Source: Ideonella_A intermedia_A
Lineage (GTDB): Bacteria; Pseudomonadota; Gammaproteobacteria; Burkholderiales; Burkholderiaceae_C
Length of the DNA stretch: 64,000 nucleotides
Direction: 5' to 3'
NCBI GenBank assembly: GCA_943370175.1
Contig: CALRPU020000013.1
Location: 1-64,000 of the forward strand
The translations under genes and the position numbers were made by a program. Below, one piece after another: positions 20,012 to 27,937 of the stretch. The stretch's first letter is position 1. Every line of letters begins with the position of its first letter. The notes under the pieces were generated by a model. That model worked only from the letters and a program-made list of their open reading frames with translations. It made no database searches and was not told the DNA's origin.

Positions 20012-20281
20012 TCAGTGCGTGCGACGGCGCGGCGCCGGCGCACCGGTGCCGCCAGGCTGACGCTCGATGTGGCGGAACGTGATGCGGCCTTTGCTCAGGT
20101 CGTAGGGCGACATTTCCAGCGACACGGCGTCGCCCGCGAGGATGCGGATGTGGTGCTTCTTCATCCGGCCCGAGGTGTACGCGACCAGCACGTGGCCATT
20201 CTCCAGCGTCACGCGAAAACGGGAATCGGGCAGCACCTCGGTGACGGTGCCTTGCATTTCAATCAGTTCTTCCTTGGCCAA
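20012..20281 (-). CDS. infA: Translation initiation factor IF-1 (TTG start)
   Basis: This 89-residue protein has the OB fold of IF-1: AKEELIEMQGTVTEVLPDSRFRV, then GHVLVAYTSGRMKKHHIRI and GDAVSLEMSPYDLSKGRI. IF-1 occupies the ribosomal A site during initiation. A C-terminal extension rich in Gly, Pro and Arg (GGTGAPAPRRRTH) exceeds the usual 72 residues, as in the second IF-1 copy of Burkholderiales, so another infA probably lies in a ribosomal protein operon elsewhere. The family start MAKE forces a TTG codon at 20281, with AGGAG six bases upstream. The gene is convergent with uup. Confidence 0.93.
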   Translation of the reverse strand: MAKEELIEMQGTVTEVLPDSRFRVTLENGHVLVAYTSGRMKKHHIRILAGDAVSLEMSPYDLSKGRITFRHIERQPGGTGAPAPRRRTH

Positions 20282-20592
20282 ACGGGGCTCCTGGAACGGG
20301 TGTCAAACCCCACCGGCGGGGCACGCTTGCCGAGGCCGGGGGACAAATGGGCGCTGCAGCGCCTGTGGCCGGGGTCCGCCAGGCCAGCGGCCGACGCCTG
20401 CGTCGGGGGCCGCGGGCCAATGGCGAAGGGCTGTTGGCGGGCGGCTCGCCCCGGCGGGGCGCGGTGGATCGGACGCCGGCGGCCTGCAGACCGGGCTCAG
20501 CTGTCCGTTCGCGAAGAACCCGGCAGTGTAACCGCGTCGGCCTCGTTTGCGTGTGACGCCAGCGCGACGGTCTGTCGGCGTGCGGTCTGATG
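20282..20592 (-). other. 311-base gap upstream of infA
   Basis: This gap holds the infA ribosome-binding site (AGGAG, 20288-20292 on the minus strand) and probably the infA promoter. On the minus strand, TACACT (20530-20525) is a weak -10 candidate without a clear -35. Open frames here lack ribosome-binding sites and recognisable sequence, so I see no gene. The methyltransferase gene ends at the left of its own frame at 20593. Confidence 0.4.
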
Positions 20593-21312
20593 TCACGCCT
20601 CGGCGGTCGCCATGCCCCGGCGGTAACGCAGCAGGCGGCCTCGGTAGGTGGGTCGACCGGGCGTGGCGGCGGTGGCAAGCGCGCGTTCGCACCAGACGAA
20701 GCCGTGGCCGGCCATGGCGCGGTGGAAGGCGGTGCGGTTGCCGCGGTTGGGGTCGACGATCCAGACCTCGGCCTGCGGCAGGGCGTGGGCGTCGATGAAG
20801 CGCGCCAAGGCGCCGCGCTCGTCGCGCTCGTACAGCAGGTCGCTGCCGATCAGCAGGCCGAAGCCGCCTTGCAGCTCGGGCTCGCCCAGCGGCGCGGTGG
20901 TCAGATGGTCCCGACTCGACTCGCCCCATTGCCCGTGGCAGTAGGGCAGGGGCGGCAGCTTGTTCAGGCGAAGGTTCTCGCGCAGGAAGCGCCCGGCCAG
21001 CGGGTGGCAGTCGCTGGCGGTGACGTCGGCGCCCCGCCGGTGGGCGACCAGGCTGGCCAGCGCCAGGCCGCACCCCAGCTCCAGGATGCGCTCGCCCGCG
21101 GTCACCGGGTGGGCCGCCAACGCGGCCGCCAGCTCGTGCCCGGACGGCCACGGGAGGCCAAAAAGCGGCCACGTGGCCGAGGAAATGCCCCGCCGCTGGG
21201 CCTCGCCGGGCGGGTCGTCGGCGTACTGCTGGCGGTCGCGCAGCGAGCGGATCAGCAGGTCGGCCGCGCCGCGAACGGCAATGTGCTGGTGGTGCGTCTG
21301 GTAGCCGTTCAT
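20593..21312 (-). CDS. Class I SAM-dependent methyltransferase
   Basis: This 239-residue soluble protein has the Rossmann-fold motifs of a class I methyltransferase, close to the METTL/Methyltransf_16 group. Residues ~58-72 include GLPWPSGHELA. The SAM-binding glycine motif is ILELGCGLALASLVA (~87-101), followed by the acidic loop ADVTASDCHP. Motif IV-like GLLIGSDLLYE lies near 161-171. The group includes protein-lysine methyltransferases; the substrate here cannot be told. The ATG at 21312 begins just before conserved sequence (MNGYQTHHQ). A CACACT hexamer lies five bases before it on the minus strand, so it may also be leaderless. Confidence 0.8.
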   Translation of the reverse strand: MNGYQTHHQHIAVRGAADLLIRSLRDRQQYADDPPGEAQRRGISSATWPLFGLPWPSGHELAAALAAHPVTAGERILELGCGLALASLVAHRRGADVTASDCHPLAGRFLRENLRLNKLPPLPYCHGQWGESSRDHLTTAPLGEPELQGGFGLLIGSDLLYERDERGALARFIDAHALPQAEVWIVDPNRGNRTAFHRAMAGHGFVWCERALATAATPGRPTYRGRLLRYRRGMATAEA

Positions 21313-21359
21313 GGGGGAGTGTGGCCGATGCGCGGCGTTGGGCGCGCGCGGGCCGACCT

Positions 21360-22841
21360 TCAACGCACCATCAACGGCTGGCGAGCGGCCGCGAGCGCTT
21401 GCCAAAAGCGCGGGTCCTGGGTGCTTGCAAAGTTGATGCGCATCAGCGTGGTCGCGCGCGGCGTGGCGTGGAACAGGGTGCCCGGCGCGAGCAGCCAGCC
21501 GTCGTCCAGCAGCACCTGCGCCAGCCGCTCGGTGTCGGCGCCCGTGTCCACCCAGCCGAACAGGCCGTTGGGCGGCGCGGCGAAGGCGCAACCATGGGCC
21601 TGCGCCAGGGCCACGCTGCGGGCCCGGGCGGCGTCCAGCTTCTGCCGCACCCGTTCGGCGTGCCGGTGCAACCAGCCCTGCTCCAGGCAGTGCGCCAGCG
21701 CCTGTTCGTTGACGCCGGGTGTGGTCAGCGTGCTGAGCAGTTTGCTGTCGGTGAAGCGCTCGACGAGTGCGCTGGGCGCGGCGATGTAGCCCACGCGCCA
21801 GTTGGGCGCCAGGATTTTCGAGAAGCCGCCGACGTAGACCGTGCGTTCCAACCCGTCCAGCGCCGACACCCGGGGCGGGTTGCCGTGCGCAAGGTGCGCG
21901 TAGCTGTCGTCCTCCAGCACCATGAAGTCGTGCCGCTGCGCCAGTTGCAGCAGGCGGTGCGCCGACTGCAGCGACAAGGACGCGCCGGTCGGGTTGTGCA
22001 ACACCGGCACGGTCACGTAGAGGCGCGGGCGCTGGGCGGCCGGTTGGGCGTCGATCAGGCGCTCCATGACGGCGAGGTCGGGTCCGTCGTCGCGGCGTGG
22101 CACCGGCAGCGCGCGCAGGCCCAGCGCCGCCAGCCGGGCGTACTCGACCGACCAGCCGGGCTCGTCGACCAGCACCGTGTCGCCTGCCCGCACCAGCGTG
22201 CGGGTCACGATGTCCAGCGCGTGCGTGGCCCCGATCGAGGTGATCAGCTGCTGCGGCGGCGCGTTCACGCCGCGTTCGGCCAGCAGGTTGGACAACGCGC
22301 GGCGCAAGCGCAGGTCACCGGCCGGTTCGCCGTATTGCAGCGCGAGGCTGGCCAGTGGCTGGTGGCTGGCGACCCGCTTGAGCGCCTGCGTCAGCATCGC
22401 CAGGTCCAGCCATTCCACCGGCAAGGTGCCCAAGCCGGGCATCGGCTTGCCGCCCGGGCCCTGGAACATGCCGCGCATCAGCGTGGTCGCGCTGATCGGC
22501 AGGGTCAGGCGGGGGCTGTCTCGGGTGTCCCCTGCCGCTGCTGGCCCGCCGGCGGGCCACGCCGGGGCGCGTGATGGCTCGCGCACAAAAAAGCCGCGCT
22601 GCCGCCGCGCTTCGACCAGACCCTGCGCCAACAGTTGGTCGTAGGCGGCCACCACCGTGCTGGCGCTGACGCGGTGGCGCTGCGCGCAGTCGCGGATCGA
22701 CGGCAGGCGGCTGCCCGGCGTCAGCAGGCGCTGCCGGATCTGGTCGGCAAAGCGGTCCGCCAGCTGGTCGGTCAGGGTGACGTGGGCGCCACGGGACAGG
22801 TCCGAGCGGTCGCGGACAGGGGACGGGTGGTCTGGTGTCAT
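21360..22841 (-). CDS. MocR-type (GntR/aminotransferase) regulator
   Basis: This 493-residue protein fuses an N-terminal GntR-like winged helix (~20-90, with SRLPSIRDCAQRHRVSASTVV) to a fold-type I aminotransferase domain (~120-493). The pyridoxal phosphate lysine is probably Lys342 in GGFSKILAPNWRVGY, with HNPTGA at ~282-287 and Asp311 in LEDDSYA. MocR regulators bind pyridoxal phosphate and a ligand and often control the divergent gene. Here that is an EamA exporter 119 bases away, followed by an aminotransferase and a PhzF-like protein. Repeats in the shared gap are the likely operator. Closely related proteins annotated as PLP-dependent aminotransferases are the alternative reading. Confidence 0.88.
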   Translation of the reverse strand: MTPDHPSPVRDRSDLSRGAHVTLTDQLADRFADQIRQRLLTPGSRLPSIRDCAQRHRVSASTVVAAYDQLLAQGLVEARRQRGFFVREPSRAPAWPAGGPAAAGDTRDSPRLTLPISATTLMRGMFQGPGGKPMPGLGTLPVEWLDLAMLTQALKRVASHQPLASLALQYGEPAGDLRLRRALSNLLAERGVNAPPQQLITSIGATHALDIVTRTLVRAGDTVLVDEPGWSVEYARLAALGLRALPVPRRDDGPDLAVMERLIDAQPAAQRPRLYVTVPVLHNPTGASLSLQSAHRLLQLAQRHDFMVLEDDSYAHLAHGNPPRVSALDGLERTVYVGGFSKILAPNWRVGYIAAPSALVERFTDSKLLSTLTTPGVNEQALAHCLEQGWLHRHAERVRQKLDAARARSVALAQAHGCAFAAPPNGLFGWVDTGADTERLAQVLLDDGWLLAPGTLFHATPRATTLMRINFASTQDPRFWQALAAARQPLMVR

Positions 22842-22890
22842 GGCGGGTGGAAGGCCGTGGTGGTCGCTTTGACTGTGCCGACAAAGTGAG

Positions 22891-22938
22891 CAGTACAGTT
22901 CTTGTCTTGTACTCAGAAAGTGTACTGATTCTGTATTG
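22891..22938. promoter_or_regulatory. Candidate MocR operator (TGTACTG repeats)
   Basis: The divergent gap holds an inverted CAGTACA (22891-22897) and three direct copies of a TGTA(C/T)T motif: TTGTACT (22907-22913), TGTACTG (22921-22927) and TGTATTG (22932-22938). The first and third form a perfect 7-bp inverted pair. MocR operators are typically built from such direct and inverted repeats near both promoters. The binding role is inferred from position. The stretch is clearly AT-richer than its surroundings. Confidence 0.6.
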
Positions 22939-22960
22939 ATGATCAGCCTAGACTGAGCGC

Positions 22961-23914
22961 ATGTCCAGCCCTGCTGTTTCTCCCACACCCGTCCCGCAGG
23001 ACCGCCTCGCCGCCGGCGCACCCACGCCGGCACAGGTTCAGCGGGCGCTGCTGCTGGGCCTGGTGGGCGTGCTGATCTTTGCGATGACTTTGCCGATGAC
23101 GCGGCTCGCCGTGGGCCCGGCCGACGCGCCCCAGTTGTCTCCGGCTTTCGTGGCCGCCGGGCGGGCGGCGCTGGCGGGCGGCCTGAGCCTGGCGTACCTG
23201 ATGGTCGTGCGGGCAGCGCCCTTGGCGCGCGCCCATTGGCCGGCGTTGGCGGTGTCGGCCCTGGGCACGGTGCTGGGCTTTCCGCTCTTCCTCGGCTGGG
23301 CGCTGCGCGAGGTGGATGCGATGCACGCCGCCGTGGTCACGGGCGTGCTGCCGCTCGCCACCGCGGTGGTGGCCGCCATCCACCTGAGGCAGCGGCCGAG
23401 CGCCGGATTCTGGGCCTGCGCCGTGCTCGGGTGCGTCATCGTGCTGGCCTTCGCCCTGGCCCAAGGCAGCGGGCGCCTGTCGGTGGCCGACGGCTGGCTG
23501 CTGCTGGCGGTGGTGGCCGGGGCCATCGGCTACGTGGCGGGCGCGAAGGTGTCGGCCACGGTTCCGGCCGAGCAGGTCATCTGCTGGGTGCTGGTGGCCA
23601 GCCTGCCCCTGACGGCGCCTGTCATGTGGGCCACTTGGCCGTCGACCGCCGTGCGCGTCGATGCCTGGGTCGGCTTCGCCTATGTCACGGTGGGATCGAT
23701 GTGGCTGGGGTTCTTCGCCTGGTACCGGGCGCTGGCGCTGGGCGGCACGGTGCGGGTCAGCCAGGTGCAGTTGCTGCAGCCCTTCGCGGCCCTGATGTTC
23801 GCGGTGCCCGTGCTCGGCGAGCGGCTGGACGCGTGGACCGTGGCGAGCGCGCTGGCCGTCTTGGCCACGGTGGTCGCCGGCCGCCGCATGCCGGTTCACC
23901 GCGCCCCGGCCTGA
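22961..23914 (+). CDS. EamA/DMT-family transporter
   Basis: This 317-residue inner-membrane protein has about ten hydrophobic helices in two EamA repeats (~28-160 and ~175-310). The second repeat ends in the usual VSQVQLLQPFAALMFAVPVLGERL. Many EamA members export amino acids, amines or other metabolites, but the substrate cannot be read from sequence. It is divergent from the MocR regulator, shares the repeat-containing gap with it, and is followed 59 bases later by an aminotransferase gene, so it is probably MocR-controlled. Confidence 0.87.
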   Translation: MSSPAVSPTPVPQDRLAAGAPTPAQVQRALLLGLVGVLIFAMTLPMTRLAVGPADAPQLSPAFVAAGRAALAGGLSLAYLMVVRAAPLARAHWPALAVSALGTVLGFPLFLGWALREVDAMHAAVVTGVLPLATAVVAAIHLRQRPSAGFWACAVLGCVIVLAFALAQGSGRLSVADGWLLLAVVAGAIGYVAGAKVSATVPAEQVICWVLVASLPLTAPVMWATWPSTAVRVDAWVGFAYVTVGSMWLGFFAWYRALALGGTVRVSQVQLLQPFAALMFAVPVLGERLDAWTVASALAVLATVVAGRRMPVHRAPA

Positions 23915-23973
23915 GCGCCGTCGCCCGCCCGACCCGATCCCTTCCCGATCACCCCTTGCCACGGAGCCCCCTG

Positions 23974-25221
23974 ATGAACCCGTCCGATGCGTCCCCATTC
24001 CGGCTGTCCCGCCGCGCCTCGTTGATGAACCCGTCGGCGATCCGCGAGATCCTCAAGGTCACCGAGCGCCCCGGTATCCTGTCGCTGGCCGGTGGCTTGC
24101 CGGCGCCCGAAGGCTTCCCGCTGGACGCGGTGCGCGAGGCGACCGCTCGGGTGCTGCGCGACACCCCGACCGAGGCGCTGCAATACGCCGCCAGCGAAGG
24201 CCATGGTCCGCTGCGCGATTGGGTGGCGGCCGATCTGGCGCGCCAAGGCCTGTCGGTGTCGGCCGACCAGGTGCTGATCACCAGTGGATCGCAGCAGGGC
24301 CTGGACCTCGTGGGCAAGGTGCTGATCGACGCTGGCAGCCGGGTGGCGGTCGAGTCGCCCACCTACCTGGGCGCGCTGCAAGCCTTTGCCCCTTGCGAGC
24401 CGTCGTTCGTCCCCATCGACGGTGACGCAGACGGGCCCTTGCCAGCCGGTGTCGCGGCGGTGTCCGATGCGCGCTTCCTGTACCTGGTCCCGAACTTCCA
24501 GAACCCCGGCGGGCGCTGCCTGAGCGAGGCCCGGCGCACCGCGCTGGCGAACGCCGCGGCGGCGCAGGGCCTGCCGCTTGTCGAAGACAACCCTTACGGC
24601 GAGCTGTGGTACGACGCCCCGCCCCCCGCGCCCATCGCGGCCCGCTGGCCGCAGGGCACCGTGTACCTTGGGTCCTTCTCCAAGGTGCTCGCGCCCGGTC
24701 TGCGGCTGGGCTACGTGGTGGCGCCGCGCGCCTTGATGCCCAAGCTGCTGCAGGCCAAGCAGGCCGCCGACCTGCACACGCCCGGCTTCAACCAGCGCAT
24801 CGTCCACGAAGTGGTGCGCGACGGCTTTCTGGACCGCCATCTGTCCGCACTGCGCGCTTGCTACCGCGAGCGCCGCGACGCCATGCAGCAAGCGCTGACG
24901 GCGCACCTCCCGCCGGCCTGCCGCTGGCAGGTGCCGGGCGGCGGCATGTTCTTCTGGGTCGCGCTGCCGGTGGGCTGCGATGCGGCGGCCTTGCTGCCGC
25001 GGGCGGTTGAGCGCGGCATGGCCTTCGTGCCGGGTGAGCCCTTCTTCGCCGGCGAACCGCAGCGCCACACGCTGCGCCTGAGCTTCGTCACCGTGACCCC
25101 GGCGCAGATCGACCACGCCGTGGGCATCCTCGGCACGTTGGTGCGCGAGGCCATCGACCGCGCCCCGACCCCGTCGAGCGGTGGCGCCTCGATGCCTGCG
25201 AGCCTCAAGGTGGCCGCATGA
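23974..25221 (+). CDS. PLP-dependent aminotransferase (2-aminoadipate/KAT-like)
   Basis: This 415-residue fold-type I aminotransferase resembles the LysN/2-aminoadipate and MocR-catalytic-domain group. It shows ILSLAGGLPAPEGFP (~34-48), ITSGSQQGLDL, PNFQNPGGRCL and the pyridoxal phosphate lysine Lys237 in GSFSKVLAPGLRLGY. LRLSF near the end carries the carboxylate-binding Arg. It transfers an amino group between an unidentified amino acid and a keto acid. Its last codons overlap the next gene (ATGA), so it is co-translated with the PhzF-like protein. It lies in the same direction as the EamA gene. Confidence 0.87.
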   Translation: MNPSDASPFRLSRRASLMNPSAIREILKVTERPGILSLAGGLPAPEGFPLDAVREATARVLRDTPTEALQYAASEGHGPLRDWVAADLARQGLSVSADQVLITSGSQQGLDLVGKVLIDAGSRVAVESPTYLGALQAFAPCEPSFVPIDGDADGPLPAGVAAVSDARFLYLVPNFQNPGGRCLSEARRTALANAAAAQGLPLVEDNPYGELWYDAPPPAPIAARWPQGTVYLGSFSKVLAPGLRLGYVVAPRALMPKLLQAKQAADLHTPGFNQRIVHEVVRDGFLDRHLSALRACYRERRDAMQQALTAHLPPACRWQVPGGGMFFWVALPVGCDAAALLPRAVERGMAFVPGEPFFAGEPQRHTLRLSFVTVTPAQIDHAVGILGTLVREAIDRAPTPSSGGASMPASLKVAA

Positions 25222-26063
25222 GCCGCCCCGTGCCGCGCCAACGCCGCTTCCAGCAGGTCGACGTCTTCACCGACCAGCCACTGTTGGGCAACCCGCTGGC
25301 CGTCGTGGTGGACGGCGAGGGCCTGGACGACGAGCGCATGGCCGCGTTCGCCCGCTGGACCCAGCTCAGCGAAACCACGTTCCTGCTCCCGCCCACCCAG
25401 CCGGGCGCCGACTACCGCGTGCGCATCTTCACGCCCGGTGGCGAGCTGCCGTTCGCGGGTCACCCCACGCTGGGCAGCTGCCAGGTGTGGTTGGACCACG
25501 GCGGCGTGCCCGCGGGCGACGAAGTGATTCAAGAGTGCGAGGTCGGGTTGGTGCGCATCCGCCGAGACGGCGGTCGGCTGGCCTTCGCGGCGCCGCCGTT
25601 GCGCCGCAGCGGGCCGGTGGACCCCGCGCTCCTGCGCCAGATCGCCCAGGGCCTGGCGGTGCCGCCGTCTGCCATCACGGCGTCGAACTGGGTCGACAAC
25701 GGGCCCGGCTGGGTCGCGGTGCTGATCGACAGCCGCGAACGCCTGCTCGCCATCACGCCCGATCACGCGGTGCTGGCGGGCCTGAAGCTGGGTGTGGTGG
25801 CGCCTTGGCCCGGTGGCGAGGCGCAGTTCGAGCTGCGCGCCTTCATCGCCGCCAGCCCGGGCTATGAAGACCCGGTCACTGGCAGCCTCAACGCCAGCGT
25901 GGCCCAGTGGCTGATGGGCGCCGGCCTGGCGCCCGATCACTACCTGGCCAGCCAGGGCACGGCGCTGCGCCGCCGCGGCCGCGTTCACCTGCGGGCCGAG
26001 GACGGCCAGGTGTGGGTCGGTGGCGATGTCTGCGCGTGCGTGCGCGGCGAGGTTCTGCTCTGA
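25218..26063 (+). CDS. PhzF-family isomerase
   Basis: This 281-residue protein has the two-lobed PhzF/diaminopimelate-epimerase-like fold. It opens with QVDVFTDQPLLGNPLAVVVDGEGL, contains the likely catalytic Glu52 in QLSETTFLLPP (Glu45 in phenazine PhzF), then RIFTPGGELPFAGHPTLGS, and ends with the paired motif DPVTGSLNASVAQW. No other phenazine genes are present, so it is one of the many PhzF homologues of unknown substrate. It overlaps the aminotransferase stop by four bases, suggesting both act on the same amino-acid-derived compound. Confidence 0.9.
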   Translation: MSRPVPRQRRFQQVDVFTDQPLLGNPLAVVVDGEGLDDERMAAFARWTQLSETTFLLPPTQPGADYRVRIFTPGGELPFAGHPTLGSCQVWLDHGGVPAGDEVIQECEVGLVRIRRDGGRLAFAAPPLRRSGPVDPALLRQIAQGLAVPPSAITASNWVDNGPGWVAVLIDSRERLLAITPDHAVLAGLKLGVVAPWPGGEAQFELRAFIAASPGYEDPVTGSLNASVAQWLMGAGLAPDHYLASQGTALRRRGRVHLRAEDGQVWVGGDVCACVRGEVLL

Positions 26064-26111
26064 GGGCGAGGGTGACCGCGCTGTCGCCCGGCGGCCGTCG
26101 TGCACGCGCGG

Positions 26112-26117
26112 CAGAAT
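26112..26117 (+). promoter_or_regulatory. Candidate -10 of the VOC gene, leaderless
   Basis: CAGAAT lies exactly six bases before the ATG at 26124. No Shine-Dalgarno sequence or clear -35 is visible. This repeats the spacing seen before metH-N, DUF1415 and hemE. Confidence 0.35.
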
Positions 26118-26123
26118 CGGTGC

Positions 26124-26861
26124 ATGCCATCGACCGACGCGCCCGTCACCACCGTTGACCACCTGGTCGTCGCCTGTGCCGACCTGACCCAGGGCGCGGC
26201 CTGGTGTCAGGCCCTGTTCGGCGTGGCGCCCGAGCCGGGTGGCGCCCACCCGTTGATGGGCACGCACAACCGCCTGCTGCACATCGGCTCGCCCACGTTT
26301 CCCCAGGCCTACCTTGAGCTGATCGCCATCGATCCCGCGGCCGGCCCGCCGCTTGCCGGTCGCGCACGCTGGTTCGGCCTGGACGACCCCGCCTTGCAGC
26401 GCGCCCTGGTTCGCTCGCCGCGCCTCGTGCACTGGGTCGCAGCCACCCCGTCGATCCAGGCGGCCCACGCCGCGCTGCGCGCCCTGGGCGAAGACCCGGG
26501 AGACCCGGTGTCCGCCTCGCGCGAGACGCCGCATGGTCGGTTGGCGTGGCAGATCACGCTGCGCCACGATGGCCGCCCCCAGCACGGCGGCGCCTTGCCC
26601 GCGTTGATCGAATGGCAAGGCGTTCACCCTGCTGCGCGGCTGCCCGAGCGCGGGGTGCGCCTCTGCTCGGTGGGCCTGCGCTCGCCGCAGCCCGAGGCCT
26701 TGTCGCGCGCTGCCGAGGCGGTCGGGCTCACGGCCGCCGTGACCCGCGCTGAAGGAGCCGCCGATGGCCGGCCTGGCATGGCGCTGACCGTGCGCCTTCG
26801 CGGCCTGCGCGGCGATGTGACACTGTCCGGTGGCGCCGACGGGTCGGTGCCCGGCGGCTGA
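26124..26861 (+). CDS. VOC (glyoxalase-like) domain protein
   Basis: This 245-residue soluble protein matches the Glyoxalase_3-like branch of the vicinal oxygen chelate superfamily. It opens with TVDHLVVACADLTQGAAWCQALFG, has GGAHPLMGTHNRLLHIG (~40-56) and YLELIAIDP (~63-71), and ends with a second beta-alpha-beta-beta half. VOC folds bind metals or act as dioxygenases, lyases or binding proteins; the specific role is unknown. The ATG at 26124 gives the family N-terminus. It follows the PhzF-like gene by 60 bases and may be transcribed from its own start. Confidence 0.82.
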   Translation: MPSTDAPVTTVDHLVVACADLTQGAAWCQALFGVAPEPGGAHPLMGTHNRLLHIGSPTFPQAYLELIAIDPAAGPPLAGRARWFGLDDPALQRALVRSPRLVHWVAATPSIQAAHAALRALGEDPGDPVSASRETPHGRLAWQITLRHDGRPQHGGALPALIEWQGVHPAARLPERGVRLCSVGLRSPQPEALSRAAEAVGLTAAVTRAEGAADGRPGMALTVRLRGLRGDVTLSGGADGSVPGG

Positions 26862-26904
26862 CCATGGCCTGGGGCTGCATGAACCCACCACCAGGCGTGC
26901 GGCC

Positions 26905-27843
26905 ATGAGCACGCCGCCGCGCCTGGTCGATCCCGGCCGCCGCCATGTGCTGCGGGCCGCGGCCGCGTCGGGCGTGGTCGGCGTCACCGGCTCGCTCGTG
27001 GGCTGCGGCGTGGAGACCACCATCGCAGACGGCCCGCTGGCACCGCGCTTCGAGCCCTTGGCGACCCAGCCCCGGTTGGCGCTGGTCCTGGCGGCCGGGG
27101 GGCCGCGCGGCTTCGCCCACGTCGGCGTCATCAAGGCCCTGGAGGAGATGGGCGTCCGGCCCGACTTGATCGTGGGCGCGTCGGTTGGGTCCTTGATCGG
27201 CAGCGCTTTGGCGGCCGGCCTGGACAGCCAGCGCATCGAGGCCATGGCCTTTGATTTCGACTTCTACCGCCTCGCCCGCTGGTCGCCGCGCCAGGGCATC
27301 CAGTTGGAGGGCCGGCGCATCGCCAGCCTGATCGACGACACCTTGGGCGTCAGCCGGTTCGAGCAGCTTCGCGTGCCCTTGGCCGTGGTGTGCACCGACG
27401 CGCAACGCGCCGAGCCCGTGGCTTTCAACCGTGGCGGCATCGGAGTGGCCGTGCAGGCCTCGTGCGCGATCCCGGGCATGTTCGCGCCCGTGCGCGTGCG
27501 CGGCCGCGACCTGGTGGACGGCGACGTGGCCAGCCCCCTTCCGGTGCGGGTGGCCCGCCAGCTCGGGGCCGTGCGGGTGATCGCGGTCGACGTGGCCGTT
27601 CACGCGGACCGCCCGCGTCCGCCTGGTGCCGAGCGCTACGAGGAGAGCGACCGCCTCAAGCGGGCCCAGATCGACGCCGAGGCGCGCCTGGCAGACCTCG
27701 TCATTCACCCCTATTTCGGTTACTGGGTCAGCTTGACGCGTGAATTCCGCGAACGGGCCGCACGCGCCGCTTACGAGCAGACCTGGGCTCAGGCCGCGGC
27801 GGTGCAAGCCTTGACGGCCCGCGAGCCGCCACCGCCCGGTTGA
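26905..27843 (+). CDS. Patatin-like phospholipase, predicted Tat lipoprotein
   Basis: This 312-residue protein carries a twin-arginine-like signal (RRHVLRAAAA, 12-21) and a lipobox LVGC with Cys34, so it is probably exported folded and lipid-anchored. The patatin domain follows: oxyanion segment AAGGPRGFAHVG (63-74), nucleophile GASVG (Ser93) and catalytic Asp205 in VDGDVASPLP. Patatins hydrolyse lipid acyl esters by a Ser-Asp dyad. The start at 26905 was chosen because it opens the signal; an in-frame ATG upstream would bury it. It follows the VOC gene by 43 bases. Confidence 0.87.
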   Translation: MSTPPRLVDPGRRHVLRAAAASGVVGVTGSLVGCGVETTIADGPLAPRFEPLATQPRLALVLAAGGPRGFAHVGVIKALEEMGVRPDLIVGASVGSLIGSALAAGLDSQRIEAMAFDFDFYRLARWSPRQGIQLEGRRIASLIDDTLGVSRFEQLRVPLAVVCTDAQRAEPVAFNRGGIGVAVQASCAIPGMFAPVRVRGRDLVDGDVASPLPVRVARQLGAVRVIAVDVAVHADRPRPPGAERYEESDRLKRAQIDAEARLADLVIHPYFGYWVSLTREFRERAARAAYEQTWAQAAAVQALTAREPPPPG

Positions 27844-27937
27844 TGGCCACGCCCCGCGTGCCCATGGGCGCGCGGCGGTTCAGCGAGGCGGTTCAGTGCG
27901 CGTTGCCACGCGCCTTCGCAGCCCAGGCCGCGTTGCC

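Noticed and set aside
20303..20590. Possible small genes in the gap upstream of infA
   Set aside because: Several short frames exist on both strands but none has a ribosome-binding site, codon pattern or recognisable sequence.
25218..26063. Phenazine biosynthesis suggested by a PhzF homologue
   Set aside because: No phzA/B/C/D/E/G genes are nearby, and PhzF homologues are widespread in non-producers.
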